NCBI GenBank assembly: GCA_905221605.1
Contig: CAJNDS010002778.1
Coordinates: 216,424-280,423, forward strand
Reading direction: 5' to 3'
DNA length: 64,000 bases
Origin: Symbiodinium natans
Taxonomy: Eukaryota; Sar; Dinophyceae; Suessiales; Symbiodiniaceae
Shown here: positions 23,546 to 34,500 of the stretch, piece after piece
Numbering within the stretch: the first letter of the stretch is position 1
How the letters are laid out: the number at the start of each line of letters is the position of its first letter
Made by a program: the position numbers and the translations under genes
Notes under the pieces: model-generated
Database searches by the model: none
What the model saw: only the letters and a program-made list of their open reading frames with translations
Told to the model about the DNA's origin: nothing

Positions 23546-24175
23546 TTCATCGGCCTGTCGCGGGCCCTTGATCTCCGCTCGTGCCCTTGGATCCTGGAAG
23601 ATGTACCGTAGATCTGGAAGTACGCGCAGCAGTTTGTCAAAACAGGCAATCAGTCAATCGAAGCCTCACCCCCCGGCCTCACGGTGCTCCGGATATTCCA
23701 AGTACTTGCCGGTTCTGGCCAAGAAGTAAATGGTGTCACCTGCTGACTGCAAGGTGGAATGGAGAAGGCCGCGTGCAAGCAGCAGCGTTGTTATTTGGTC
23801 ACGAGAAGTAACTCCTGACCCAACACATAGGACTCATCATCACAAGACCTTTCCTCTGCTCTGGCCTGAGATGATTGGCTTTCCCGGGGGGCCAGAGATT
23901 TCCGTCGACTCGATATAATCACTTGGCGCACCTCGATGCGTCTACATGGGCCAGCCAGTGGCCTGAATACCCTAGAATGCCCACTGTCATACGAAATGGA
24001 CTTGCTTCCATGTTTATGCTGGATCTTCATTTTCTGTTGTGAAGATCCCTGTTTTGGACAGCCAATAGCTCGAAGCTTTGAGAACTGGGCGAACCTGCAT
24101 TTATCTGCGCACTCTGCCTTCCATTTATCCGAGGTCGTGACTACGCCTTGCTTTCCTGGCAATGAGAACTGAACA
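23546..24175 (-). CDS. Candidate exons of an unrecognised gene
   Basis: Three minus-strand blocks read as coding. 24175-~23920 holds FSLPGKQGVVTTSDKWKAEC, QFSKLRAIGCPKQGSSQQK and GPCRRIEVRQVI. About 23752-23686, after a CCTTGCAG acceptor, holds SAGDTIYFLARTGKYLEYPE. About 23650-23546 holds CFDKLLRVLPDLRYIFQDPR and AEIKGPRQADEAV. A GTGAGG donor ends the second block. The blocks are in different frames and need introns, not all of which were fixed. The AGDTIYFL segment resembles AAGDIVFL in the gene at 20.5 kb. No family was recognised. Confidence 0.4.
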
Positions 24176-24332
24176 TGACATTGCTGCGCTTGGTGCTGCT
24201 TCGTGAAGCAGGGCTCTTCATGCTCTTCCAACTGAGACTATCAAGCTGCTCTCTTGGCCCAAGACTGAAACCGAAGCATTAGCAAACAGGACATGTCCAC
24301 ACTGGCGTTGAAGACTTCGCTGCTGTCTCAAC

Positions 24333-24387
24333 TTCCTCCTCCTCCTCCTCCTCTTCCTCGTCCTCCTCCTCCGCCGCCTCCTCCGCT
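24333..24387. repeat. CTC/CCT microsatellite
   Basis: An imperfect CTC/CCT tract of about 55 bp. On the minus strand it reads as arginine runs and is not taken as coding. Confidence 0.85.
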
Positions 24388-24966
24388 TGCTCCTGCCAAA
24401 GAGGCTATAGCACACTAATTTCAGCAAATCCTACAGCTACCCGATGTGGGAGCCCTCCTGCTGTTTTTCGGCCGAGTAATTGTGGATACTTCGTCGCAAG
24501 CTTCTGTCGCCCTCCGTGGAAGTCTCTAGGGGTCTGGGATACTCGACCGCGGACACTCCAAGGCTAATTGACAGGACTCTCTTTTCTCTGGGGTTGGGTG
24601 CTCCAGGAATACTCGGGCCTTTCTGCTACTGGGAGGGGCTCTGTGTAATTCCTGGGGACCGAGCCGACTTTAAAATACAACAATCCCACACCCTCGGGGG
24701 AAGAAAGAAGCAAGTGCGGTCTTGAAACTGTGTGAACGGATTTTCTTGGCAACAGGGGTCCTCTTCGTCCGCATCCTGTCCAGAGTCCTAAGAAAAATTC
24801 GCTGAGCATATCCGTGGACGCAGCACAAACTTACATGGGTAGGAGCTCAATGCTCAGGGGGCCTCCTCCAGGATGCGTGCGACCAGGTCGGCCTGCAGAT
24901 TGTTCAGCATAGCCCAGCATTCTGCCGCAAGGCCCGCTGTGACAGCTACAAATTTGATCTGCGCAG
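24388..24966. other. No gene seen
   Basis: Frames on both strands are short, with no recognisable exon or repeat. Confidence 0.3.
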
Positions 24967-25333
24967 GTTAGAGCTACACTTGAGCTCGCCTATGCAACCG
25001 ACAACCAGGGAGACAGCAACAGTCTCGGCCTTGTTGCCACTGACTGGTAAGGACTTGGACCTGCAAATGTCCTTCAGCTCGACGAGCTTCAACGCATTCA
25101 GCTCGCCTGGCTCATGTCCAAAAGTAGGAAGTCTCTCACGTGTTGATTATTTTGTGCTTTGTGTGCAGAATTTCCTTGAAGTGCAACATCCCTCTACTCA
25201 CGGCAGATGCCAAAAAAATTACCAAGCTGCCTTCAGTCGCTGCCATCGCCGCGCTGGACCTGACACCTGTGCCGTTATGGCCCGGCTGGACTCGGTGCCA
25301 AGATCTGCCGAAGGCTGGAGGAATCTCAAATAG
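24967..25333 (+). CDS. Possible plus-strand terminal exons
   Basis: Three plus-strand pieces splice in matching phase. The first starts after a GCGCAG acceptor near 24966 (RATLELAYATDNQGDSNSLG) and ends at GTAAGG. A 44-nt piece after CCTTCAG ends at GTAGGA. A terminal piece after a long pyrimidine tract and GTGCAG near 25168 (NFLEVQHPSTHGRCQKNYQ) runs to TAG at 25333. It would be an exception to the all-minus arrangement, so chance is a real alternative. No domain was recognised. Confidence 0.2.
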
Positions 25334-25470
25334 GGCCAAACTAAGAGAGCGACACTTGTAGTTCCTCAGCCTTACAGGACACGTGCTATCACGTGCTACC
25401 ACATGCTACCATGCCACGTTCACTGAAGGTCGCCCATGGGGAACGACACATGCGGCAGCAACAACAATGA

Positions 25471-25616
25471 TGGCTTCCCCTACTACCCCTCTGTATAGTA
25501 CCCCCCCCCTAGGTTCCCCGCATATCTAAGGCCACTTAGGGCTAGTTACGCCTAATTAAGGAAATTTAAGGGTGGCCTAGGGGGGCTAGTAGAGAGGGGG
25601 GTAGTAGGGGAACCCA
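25471..25616. mobile_element. 146-bp foldback (MITE-like) element
   Basis: The left arm at 25471-25513 (beginning TGGCTTCCCCTACTACCCC and ending CCCCCTAGG) and the right arm at 25575-25616 are imperfect reverse complements over about 40 bp. The interior is also partly self-complementary (CTTAGGG...TTTAAGGG). No coding capacity is present. Target-site duplications were not clear. Confidence 0.55.
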
Positions 25617-27074
25617 TGAAACAACCCTCAGAAGTTTGCAAACAAACGAAACGACACGCTCTTGAGGCCAAGGGCAGTAATAGCTCGTCGCCTCTGCCCC
25701 GCGCGAACACAAAGCAAGCGCCCTGCAAGTCGAGCGCTCCAGTGGCCGACATTCTGATTCCAGATCATGCTCTACGTCAAGCTCTGCAACTGCAGAAGCT
25801 CAGAGCCTGGCATATTTCGCAGCGTGGCTCACCGCCCCTGAGAGGCCGGCCAAACACACCACAGAGGCCACGAGTGCCAAGGCCTTGGGACAAGAAGCCA
25901 AGGCTCCAGACGATTCCCTGTTTCTGTGACATGGCACTGAGCATGGTCCGGGCCCAGCGCTTTTGCAAATTTTATTGCTGCCGCTGCAGGCCTCAAGGTG
26001 CCGGAGCTCGCAGCGCGGCACGATTCCCGAAAGCAACTCCGGAGAATTTGGCTAGGCCTTGCAAAAGGTCTCCGAAGCATCTGCGGCACTACCTTAGAAA
26101 TTGCACAACAATACTGCTACAAAATGTGCTGCTCATGATGACGGGCAGTTCCGGGCTGCAGGGAGGGATGGCAGCGGTCTGACAGGACTCTGATACGACA
26201 CAGTTACTTCATTTCAGAAGAGCTTCTGGCATGGCGACATGAAAGCCACAACATCACAAATCAACGTGCTGCTGAAACGAGTTGCAGCATGCCCAGACAT
26301 GGCCGCGCAGGCAGCGTCGATTCTGGAAGAACTTACTGTCTGACAATGTTAGGTCTGGTTTGTTTTGGTTGTTGAAAAGGCATGGATCCGGCTACTTGTG
26401 TGATGGTATGTCAGGTCTTCTGAAGGCTGCTGCCTGAGTATCTACGTCTTTTGACAGGCTCAAGGAGACTCAGGCCGTCACAAGAAAAATCGAAATATCA
26501 GACTTTCACAAAAACACTCGCACACGTTGAGACGCCTTGCCCACGACGTGCATGCCCCAGCACACCAAACGCAATCTTGCACTCCCTCCGTCCTTTTTGA
26601 TCTGCGAATTCCATGCAAACAAGCGAGAAAGACCCATAACGGGTCAGCGCAGGCTGTCGCGGAAGTCAATAGCAACGGCAGGTGCCCATCCGCAGCAGGC
26701 GCATCAATTACAACATGGCCAAAGCTAAGAGGAGCTGGTTCTGATGCTTGCCTGTCAACAGTACTCTAAAGTTGCTTGCTGAAGAGCCCCACCACTGCAA
26801 GAAACAGATCTTTGTTCCAGCAACGGCTTCAACTGCTGAGTACACATTAACCTAGAATCGAATTCCAGAGCAACGGCTCAAGGATGACAAGCAGTAGGCA
26901 GCAAACCGTACACCGACCCGTTAGCCTTAACCGCCTGAACCCTGGACCGTCAGCTACTGCTGCTTGTCAGCTCGTGCAAGCAACTGGAGAAAAAACAAGC
27001 GCTTCGAACTTCAGGTAAACCTTGGCCTCGCGGCGCACTCATCTGCACTGCTCTGCACACATACGCGGGCTGAT
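25617..27074. other. No gene supported
   Basis: A 188-codon plus frame at 25616-26182 is Arg/Pro-rich with no domain, and its reverse frames are equally open. The rest holds short frames. It may be intronic or intergenic. Confidence 0.3.
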
Positions 27075-27332
27075 CTACCGCGACAACAGATGCTCGAGGT
27101 TAAGGCAAAGCCCTTGCAAACGCAACAAAGTTTTTCCAACTGCTTCCGCAACGATGGCACACAGTCTGCCATCGTTCGTCTCGGATGAAATATACAATCG
27201 CAGATATCGGTGCATTGATACCCCATTCGGGAGGACTGACCGGTTCCCGTCGACGGTGGTCGAGTCCTCCCGTCCAAGACGAACGCCATCGCTCAACCGG
27301 GAAGCTGCAAGTGAATAGCAATGCTCGAGCAA
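27075..27332 (-). CDS. Candidate exon, unrecognised
   Basis: A minus-strand frame ending at a stop at 27075 includes LPNGVSMHRYLRLYISSE and AIVAEAVGKTLLRLQGL, an amphipathic, coding-like composition. Start and splice sites were not resolved and no family was recognised. Confidence 0.3.
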   Translation of the reverse strand: MLEHCYSLAASRLSDGVRLGREDSTTVDGNRSVLPNGVSMHRYLRLYISSETNDGRLCAIVAEAVGKTLLRLQGLCLNLEHLLSR

Positions 27333-27808
27333 ATGTGTTCGAAGCCAGTATGAGAAGCAAACAAATCATATCTTCAATTCGTGGAGGTTGAACACTCCGA
27401 TCGACACCCAGTCGACGTGCAGGGGTTCAGGACACCCTTTAATCGACTGCAGGCGCCGGAGATGCTAGCTTTAGTTACGACGTGTTCCAATCTGCGTGAA
27501 AGACGTCGTCTGTTCTGCCATGTCCAAATGAGCTGAAACCAGGCAGCTCAGGGGTTGGTGTCTACCAAGACCTCATAGTAGTGCATATCGAGAGATCTGG
27601 CTGTCACAACATTGAATGCAAAAGGTGCTTAACCAAGCCCCACAGATGGCCGGTGCCAAGGTTGGAAAACATGGGTGGATGTTCTAGCATCGATCGTCGG
27701 CATAGTCGCACTCGCCCTGGATGCTTAGCACTAGGTCGGACGCTTGCAGCAACGATTCCGCACCAGATAGGGGAAAACGATCTCATTGCATGCAGTATTG
27801 CCACGACA
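27333..27808. other. No gene supported
   Basis: Short mixed frames only. A minus frame at 27861-27604 has no recognisable domain. Confidence 0.3.
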
Positions 27809-28030
27809 TCACTCGAGGTACTCGTCGTATTCAATCTCAAGCCCGTGCCGGCGTGGCACATTTATAAAGCTCCACATCGAAGCAAAACCAACGGGTGCAC
27901 AGTGAGCACTCTCACAAGTCCATTGCAGAGCTTTGCATTCCCAGACGATGGGGCAACTCTCCTTGTCTTCGGCAACCAAAGCATTCGTGGTTCGCATCCT
28001 CAGAAGATAAACTCGAATGCTTGAGCCCAA
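27809..28030 (-). CDS. Candidate terminal exon, unrecognised
   Basis: The minus frame ends at a TGA at 27809 with FINVPRRHGLEIEYDEYLE, an acidic, coding-like C-terminus. The upstream part of the frame is less convincing, and the true exon may cover only its last 30-40 codons. Confidence 0.25.
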   Translation of the reverse strand: MGSSIRVYLLRMRTTNALVAEDKESCPIVWECKALQWTCESAHCAPVGFASMWSFINVPRRHGLEIEYDEYLE

Positions 28031-28041
28031 ATTGCCACGGA

Positions 28042-28060
28042 GATGTATATATATATATAT
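28042..28060. repeat. TA dinucleotide repeat
   Basis: A short run of about nine TA units. Confidence 0.85.
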
Positions 28061-28347
28061 GTGTACATATGTCCATATCTACATATATCAAATGTGAGAG
28101 ACAACATGGAGAACTCCACTCGCCAGAGTCGTCACTTCGAACACAAGTGTTCTCGACATCTACCATTGCTACTGAACAGCTCAGCGCTTCCCTGCCTCGA
28201 ACCAGGCCTTGCACAGCATCGCAGCCCACGCATAAAAAAGGTGACATTCTCATCTCTCTCTTCTTCTCGCATCTCTCACCACCGTCACCACCTCTCTCAG
28301 CTCACCTCACCCTCTCATCTCGCTCCTTGCAACATCGACTGCCGGAA

Positions 28348-28620
28348 ATGTTCGATCCCAAGGATGCGGCGCTGGCGGTGCGGCGCTCGTGCCTAAGTCG
28401 CAGCTCACAGAGAGACTTGCAGACTTCAAGTGCCAGTTTGAGTTCAACATGGATGCATCCCAAGGAGCTGCTGAAGCGGCTCCCTGTCGTGAGTGCCGAA
28501 GGGCGGCCAGCAAGCCCTCAGAGGAAGATGCGAGCTGGAAGCTGGAAGCTACGGGAGTGGCGCCGCTTCGTGGCCTCCCAGGCCCTCAAACATGCAACGT
28601 TCCGAAGTTCCAAAGCCTGA
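28348..28620 (+). CDS. Possible plus-strand reading frame
   Basis: ATG at 28348 opens a frame reading MFDPKDAALAVRRSCLSR, then MHPKELLKRLPV, next to a GTGAGT donor. A CCTCAG acceptor 33 nt later keeps the same frame to a stop at 28618-28620. A CT-rich leader precedes the ATG. No domain was recognised. The overlapping plus frame at 28389-28685 is equally open, so confidence is low. Confidence 0.2.
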   Translation: MFDPKDAALAVRRSCLSRSSQRDLQTSSASLSSTWMHPKELLKRLPVVSAEGRPASPQRKMRAGSWKLREWRRFVASQALKHATFRSSKA

Positions 28621-28685
28621 TGGTGTGTAGCTGGCTGGAGGTGCTGGTGCCGCCGGCCTTCACGACAACAGGAAAGCAAGAATGA

Positions 28686-29973
28686 TTTGTCACGGATGCA
28701 AGGAATCTGCTGGGCAGGTGCATTGAAGGCGCGCCTTTTTTTCTGCTAAGTTTCAAGGATGGTCACGTCTTGGCCAGAGGTCTGTGTTAAGCACGGCTCT
28801 CTTTCGCACAGATTTACACTGTTGCTGAGCTATGCGAGTGGTCAAGCTTCGGATCTTAGCGAAGCGGCGTGGCGGACAACTGCTGCATGCCTCGTTCAGC
28901 ACGGCACATTTACGATCAGCGGACTAAAAGCAAGGTTCTACTGTAGCTCCACTTCAATTATGGAAGAACAATATCTTTCAAGGCAGCCAGCCCCAGTCCC
29001 AGTCGGTTCCATTGTCGACAACTGTGACTGGTGTCCAGAGCCCCCTGCGTGCAGGAGGCTCTCTGTTTTGCCAAAGTTGACCCATTTGCTCTGATAATCT
29101 GCGGTAATTGCGGTGTTTCCATGCTTGCAGTTCAAAGCAGCCTTGCAATGCCACACCTAAACTCATTTGGAGGAGACAAGCCTTGAGGCTCCGGAAAGAC
29201 AGCTGCAAGAATGTGGACAGCGACCAGCGCGTACTAGTCGCGTACTCTTCTACTCTTGGCAGCTAAACACCACTTGACTTTGTCTCCGAACGTCACAGTC
29301 TCACAAGTTTGAGACCAAGGACACCACGGGCTTTTCGCATACGGTCTACAAACTAAGGCAAGGAATAAGAAAAAAAAGTTGCGTCAACACATCCTCCAGT
29401 GTCACATGCGCCCCACAAGCAATTCGCACAGCGGATACGTTACAAGTATGATGTAGTCACGTAGTCTTTCCTGTGCATTATACACCTTGCTCCTCTAGGT
29501 TTGCAGTGCTCTGGAGGCCTGCGCCAACGGAACTTGGCGAATTTCTGCATAATCAAAAGGACCCTAGCGCAATGCCATGCGTTGTGGCTCAGATGCGCAG
29601 TCTGTGCAGGACCTGATGTTTCTGTAAGGTCGTCGACAGACAAGCTGCCTGCAACTCGAGAGTATGTAGAAAAGAAAGAACCAAGCAACAAGAAAAACGT
29701 ACATGAATAGCACATATGCATGAAGACACCGTCCAGGGCGCTATGCGCGACATCCTGAGCAAAGGCCTGCGCTGCTTAAATCGCACTTCTGGTCGAACAA
29801 ACCAGGAGCACTCATAATATAAATGGACGGGATAGATCCGGTCAGTTCTGCCCAACTGTACGGAGGCACCGGCACCATCCAACCCCATCCAACCCCCCAT
29901 TCCCCGATCATTGATGCCGCACTCCACCTGAATTGCCAGCGGTTACCGCTGCCAGGCGCCTTGTGATGCCGTG
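28686..29973. other. Spacer downstream of the ubiquitin-like gene
   Basis: No coding exon was recognised on either strand. The right end should include the 3' UTR of the ubiquitin-like gene. No RNA gene was seen. Confidence 0.35.
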
Positions 29974-30627
29974 TCACTTGTCAACACCTGCATCGATGAC
30001 CGGCTCAGGAATGGTCAACTTCATGACGCTTCCCATCTCAACACCTGCGTCCTTCAAACTCTTGTTGCCGACAAGGACCCTGCCGCGAAAAGAGAGTGTT
30101 GGCAAAGGACCTTCCAATCCACAGAGCTTCGCAGCTTCCGCTGCCACCTCTGCGGCTTGCGTGGTGAGGTGCACATCAAAGGGCTTGGTCTCTCCAGATG
30201 CTGTCCGGAGAAACACCCGAGCCTTCCTTGGAATTTGAGCGGCTTTGGACACAACCACCATCTCAATTTTGCTGCCTTCAGTCACGCCGCACTCGCTCAT
30301 TGTGGCCTTCCCCTCGTGAAGCTGCACTCCGGCATGATGAAGCCGCATGTCCTCGGTGTTTGCATTGCCAAGGCGACAATCCTTGATGTATTCCTTCAGA
30401 TCCTTCACCGTGTCGGAACCCTTGACCGACAGCACCTCATGATGGCCATCCATTGTTGAAACCGTGACATGGATGGAGTCACACACCGACGTCGCCGCTG
30501 TGGAGGGTTCAGTGCCAGTCTGGATTGGTTGGCAAAACGCTTGCTGGTTCACGTACACACATGTCGGCGCCATCGGTGCATATGGCGGGTAGTAGGTCAT
30601 GGACGGCATGATAACGCAGATGCTCAT
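29974..30627 (-). CDS. Protein with two tandem ubiquitin-like domains
   Basis: From ATG at 30627 (MSICVIMPSMTYYPPYAP) the frame runs 217 residues to a stop at 29974. After a ~50-residue Pro/Tyr-rich N-terminus there are two ubiquitin-like beta-grasp folds. The first, about residues 52-128, contains IHVTVSTMDGHHEVLSVKG and SDTVKDLKEYI, with a LHHAGVQLHEGKATMSECGV core like the ubiquitin I..GK.L.D..T...Y.I block. The second, about 133-207, contains ARVFLRTASGETKPFDVHL and LSFRGRVLVGNKSLKDAGV. There is no terminal Gly-Gly, so it is not a conjugatable modifier; it is more likely an adaptor of proteasome or shuttle type. The frame is open further upstream to 30975, but a GTAAGC donor-like site near 30700 suggests an intron there. 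The start is therefore uncertain. Confidence 0.75.
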   Translation of the reverse strand: MSICVIMPSMTYYPPYAPMAPTCVYVNQQAFCQPIQTGTEPSTAATSVCDSIHVTVSTMDGHHEVLSVKGSDTVKDLKEYIKDCRLGNANTEDMRLHHAGVQLHEGKATMSECGVTEGSKIEMVVVSKAAQIPRKARVFLRTASGETKPFDVHLTTQAAEVAAEAAKLCGLEGPLPTLSFRGRVLVGNKSLKDAGVEMGSVMKLTIPEPVIDAGVDK

Positions 30628-31580
30628 GACGGAAGCAGACGCCTCTCCGAGTCTCCTTCGAATCTTGAAGCACGGAAGCGTGGAGAGGAGCGAGTTCTTG
30701 CTTACCCCCTTGCTTGACTCGTAGTGCAAGTGTCTGCGGTTGACGGCACGAATCTCGAATGGCCCACGGGAGCACAACGCAGACCTAGGATGGCCTAGGT
30801 ATGTAGACAAAAGACATGTGTATGACATGCGTGACAACCAGGCGAGGCCATCCATACGTCTGGCGGCAAAACTGCTACACAGGATGTGCCTTGCCGGTGC
30901 AGCCGGTGTCGGACGAAACTCGGACGGTCGAGATGTGGCTGTGGACCGGGTGGTGGCCTCAGACAGCCCCTGCATCTGAAAGCATGTGAAAACATGTACT
31001 TAAAGTGTTCATGTCAACATGCAAGCATCTTGTATGGATTGTATGGAGCTGGTTCTCTGAGTCTGGAAAGCAATGAGCAAACGTGAGTAAGGACCAAACC
31101 ACTCCCGGACCTCGGCTGCGAGCCATGCTTAAAGGGATGGTCGTGCAGAAAGAATTGTTTAACGCTTATTGCAGTCTCCAGTTTGAGGCAGGGGCTTGCA
31201 ACTCGCGGCCTCTCTTATGATTGACTTGAGGCAACTGTTCAGCCCTCAGGGCCTCAAGGTGCACGCCCTGAATGATACGTCCAGAGAGGCCTCGTCGGCG
31301 AAACCGCCGGTGAGGCCCCAACTCCTAGCATGTGAGCATGATGCTCATGCCAATGTGCACGCAAGTGCTTCTCTTCCATGACAGGATTAAAGCCACTGTG
31401 TGAGGGCACGAAATAATTACCCAGCCTCCTGGCCCCGAGCCAGAGCGGGCCGAAGAGCCCCTGAAAACAGGCCAAAGCCATAGCAGCTTTAGCACAAAGG
31501 AGTGCGCAAAGCCAAGGCTCAGCTAAGGCCAGCACAACAGCGAAGGCCCAGCTCCCAAGCCCTCGGGACTGCGACCATGG
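30628..31580. other. Upstream region of the ubiquitin-like gene
   Basis: The minus frame stays open to 30975 and may contain an upstream exon (HLHYESSKG next to GTAAGC). Between 31000 and 31580 no exon is certain. A minus frame at 31535-31254 begins with a hydrophobic leucine/alanine stretch but has no recognised family. Confidence 0.3.
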
Positions 31581-34500
31581 CTACCCCCAGCTGACGCTGT
31601 TTTTGCCAACGCAGTACCACTCAGAACGCAGAGCAACAGAGCTCGAGGCCGATCTACCCAATGCACTTGGAGGGGCCTCGGCTTCTTGGGCGGGTTGACA
31701 AGCTAACGTGGTAAGCCCAGCCGGGTCTGGGTGCAGGGCAGGGGGTGGTCCCACTGGCCCTCCCGTCCCGGCAGACACGCTGGTCCTAGACGAAGGTCTG
31801 CAATTGCACTTGCGAGAGCACTCGTCTATGGAAGAAGCTCCCACCAAGCTGCCCAAGAAACGGACCAAAGCACAACTGTCTTGGTCCTCATGGAAGGTGA
31901 TGGTGGCGGAGGCCCAACCTGAGCGAACATAGACCCCTGCGGCAGGACCAGGTTCAGGTTCCCACATAGAACTTGTGAAACGAGTGCTCCGATCCGCAAC
32001 TGGATGCCACACCCCAGGAGCAGGCGGCGCCGCAGGACCTTTTCTCGAGGAGCTCTGAAACAAAACTGGACAGGACCGAAGACCCACTAGGAGAGTCTGC
32101 CTGGCGGTGGAGGACCTCGTCCCAATAGCCTTTCGCCCGAAGTGAAGGATTCTGACTCTCAACTCTTTTTTAAGCTGCAAGTAGCGTTGTCACGTTCTGG
32201 GGCTTGCACGACCCACCAGGTGCAGGCGGGGCTGGCTGCGAAACCTTCACAGGCGCAACGCGGGGAAGTTGCCCGTGCAGTGTGTCATGTTTTCTGCTTT
32301 GCGCTGCTTGGGACATCTGGGCCAATCTTGGCACCAGGCTACGGTGCGAGGGGCAGCTGGGCTGGCCGGTGGGAGAGGAGCTCCTGGCCCAGTGCCACTT
32401 GCCCCTTGCATCCTCCAAATGGCCCATCTCCCGAGCCTGGTGCTGCAGGCACCATGGGCGACCGCAGAGCCGGCTCCGTCCTGGAAAAAGCAGAGACGGA
32501 TTCAAAAAGAGTTGGAAAGAGTTGAAAAACGAACAACTTCTCTAAAGCAAAGAGATGCTTTCCCTGCTACGGCGAGCTGGCTCTTCAGTCTGCCTGTGAA
32601 ACACAAAAAGCGCTCTCTCTTCTTCATACTCTTGCCGGGTGCCGTAGTACTAGTATTACACAGTGACACCCAACAGTCTCCTTACGCTGTTCTGTCCTTC
32701 TTTTCTTCGGCATGTCCTGAGTTCTTTCTGTCGTCGTGTCCTCTGGTGTCCGGTTGTTCTTTATGTCCGTATTGATTGGTGAATTCCGCTCGCTTGTTCT
32801 GAATTTTGGTTCGTTGGCCACTTACGTATCTGTACAGTTTCTGAATTCGTTCTCTTTCTACGCCTTCCCTCCTTCCTTCCAAGCACTTCACGCCAGGCCA
32901 CCCAAATGGCGTGCCGTCACCGAGTCTGTTGGGTCCACTCTGTGAGCATAGCCCCAAGGGGGCCGCACCGAAGTGCGCGCTGCGGGTGAGATGTTTTGCC
33001 TGCAGTGCTTGCGGGTGGGTGGATGGGTAGCATCAACTATTGAGTGATAAGTGCCAACAGGATGCCAATGCCCCATCGTTTGAGTCATCTTGAATATGGA
33101 GCACCACTTTGCTCTCCGTGCGAGTTGTTTTGTTGCTTAGGACCAAGCAAAAGGAACACGACTGCCGGGTCCTCTCTCTCTCCCTCTCTCTGTCCGTAAC
33201 TCCGTTCGTCGTCTCTCTGTATGCACCCAAAACTTTTTTTGTGAGATGCTCCTCATTGCAGGACCTGGTGGAGGTGGTCCTGGCGCCGGTGGGGCAGGCA
33301 TGGTGGCCTCGATGCCATTTAGTGGACTGGATGACGAAACAAAAAGATCCCATGGCACGCTGTGAAGCCAGAGTCCAGAGAGCAAGATAGAGTATGCTTT
33401 TACCCGTTCTACCCTCTGCCTGCAAGGCTTAAGGTTCCTGCCGACATGCGGGGTGCAGCCGGTGCCAAAGGGGCACTAGGGGCCCCAGGGGCCCTAGGGG
33501 CACCAGGCGCAGCTGGAGCTCTCGGCGCAATTGGTGCCGGCACGCCAACAGGTGTCGGCCTCATTGGGGGCGTAGGGGCTGCAGGTGCAACTGGAGCTCC
33601 GGGAGCCGGCCGAGGTGGGGTGGGTGCGCCTGGCGGGCCCGGGAAACCTGGAACTGGGGGAGTCGGAGCACCTGGTGCTGGTGGACCTGGTGCGCCTGGT
33701 GCCTTGGGGGCACCTGTCAGCATAGGGGCTGCAGGCGCACGTGGTGCACCTGGAGCACTGGGCAGTGCAGGTGCAAGTGGTGCCCCAGGCGGCTGTGGTC
33801 CTGGAGAATCAACACTTGCAGCTTCTGATACTGAGCGCTTGGAAAGCAGCTAGCCCTTCTAGCATCGCAAGTACTTGCTTTCGTGCCGCAAACAGTTTCC
33901 AACAGCTTGGTCCTGGAGCTGCAGGTGGAACAGGAGCTGCCGGTGACGGCACAGACGCGCCAGGCGGCGCACGTGGCGCAGCCGGTCCAGCTGGCACGGG
34001 CGGGGCCGGAAGCGAAGGTGCCACTGCACCAGGTGCAGCAGGAGGTACTGCAGGAGGTACCGCAGGAGGTATCGCAGGAGGTACAACTGGAGCTGCAGGC
34101 GCAGAGGGAGGCAACGTCGGCCTGGGTGCCATCATGAAAACAAAGACAGACAGACAGACAGACAGACAGAAAGACATGCAGACACACGCACACACATACA
34201 TTCCAGGTAAGTCATTCTGAGTTCTGGGCTGGTGGATCGTCGGTGCTGCTGGCGGGATTGGTGCAGCAGGTCCCAATGCAGCAGGTCCCAAAGGCCTTGA
34301 AAATTGGAGCTGATTGATCCACTGCGAGAATCTGTAAGGAAGCGACCATGTGCCAAGCAAGTTCAACTAGTGATTCATCCAGCGGGTAATTTTTGGTTTG
34401 GTCGAGCAAGCCTGCTTCGCTTGCTCTCGCCACATCACCCTGGCTCCAGAGGCCTATGCACGGAGCCCATGAAGTGCCTGGACTGTCTCCTCTTGCTGTG

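Noticed and set aside
25616-26182. 188-codon plus-strand frame next to the foldback element
   Set aside because: Arg/Pro-rich with no family resemblance; minus frames over the same DNA are equally open.
33362-34220. Plus-strand collagen-like protein
   Set aside because: Splice sites, the signal-anchor exon and consistent Pro/Ala blocks support the minus strand. It is kept only as a finding to test.
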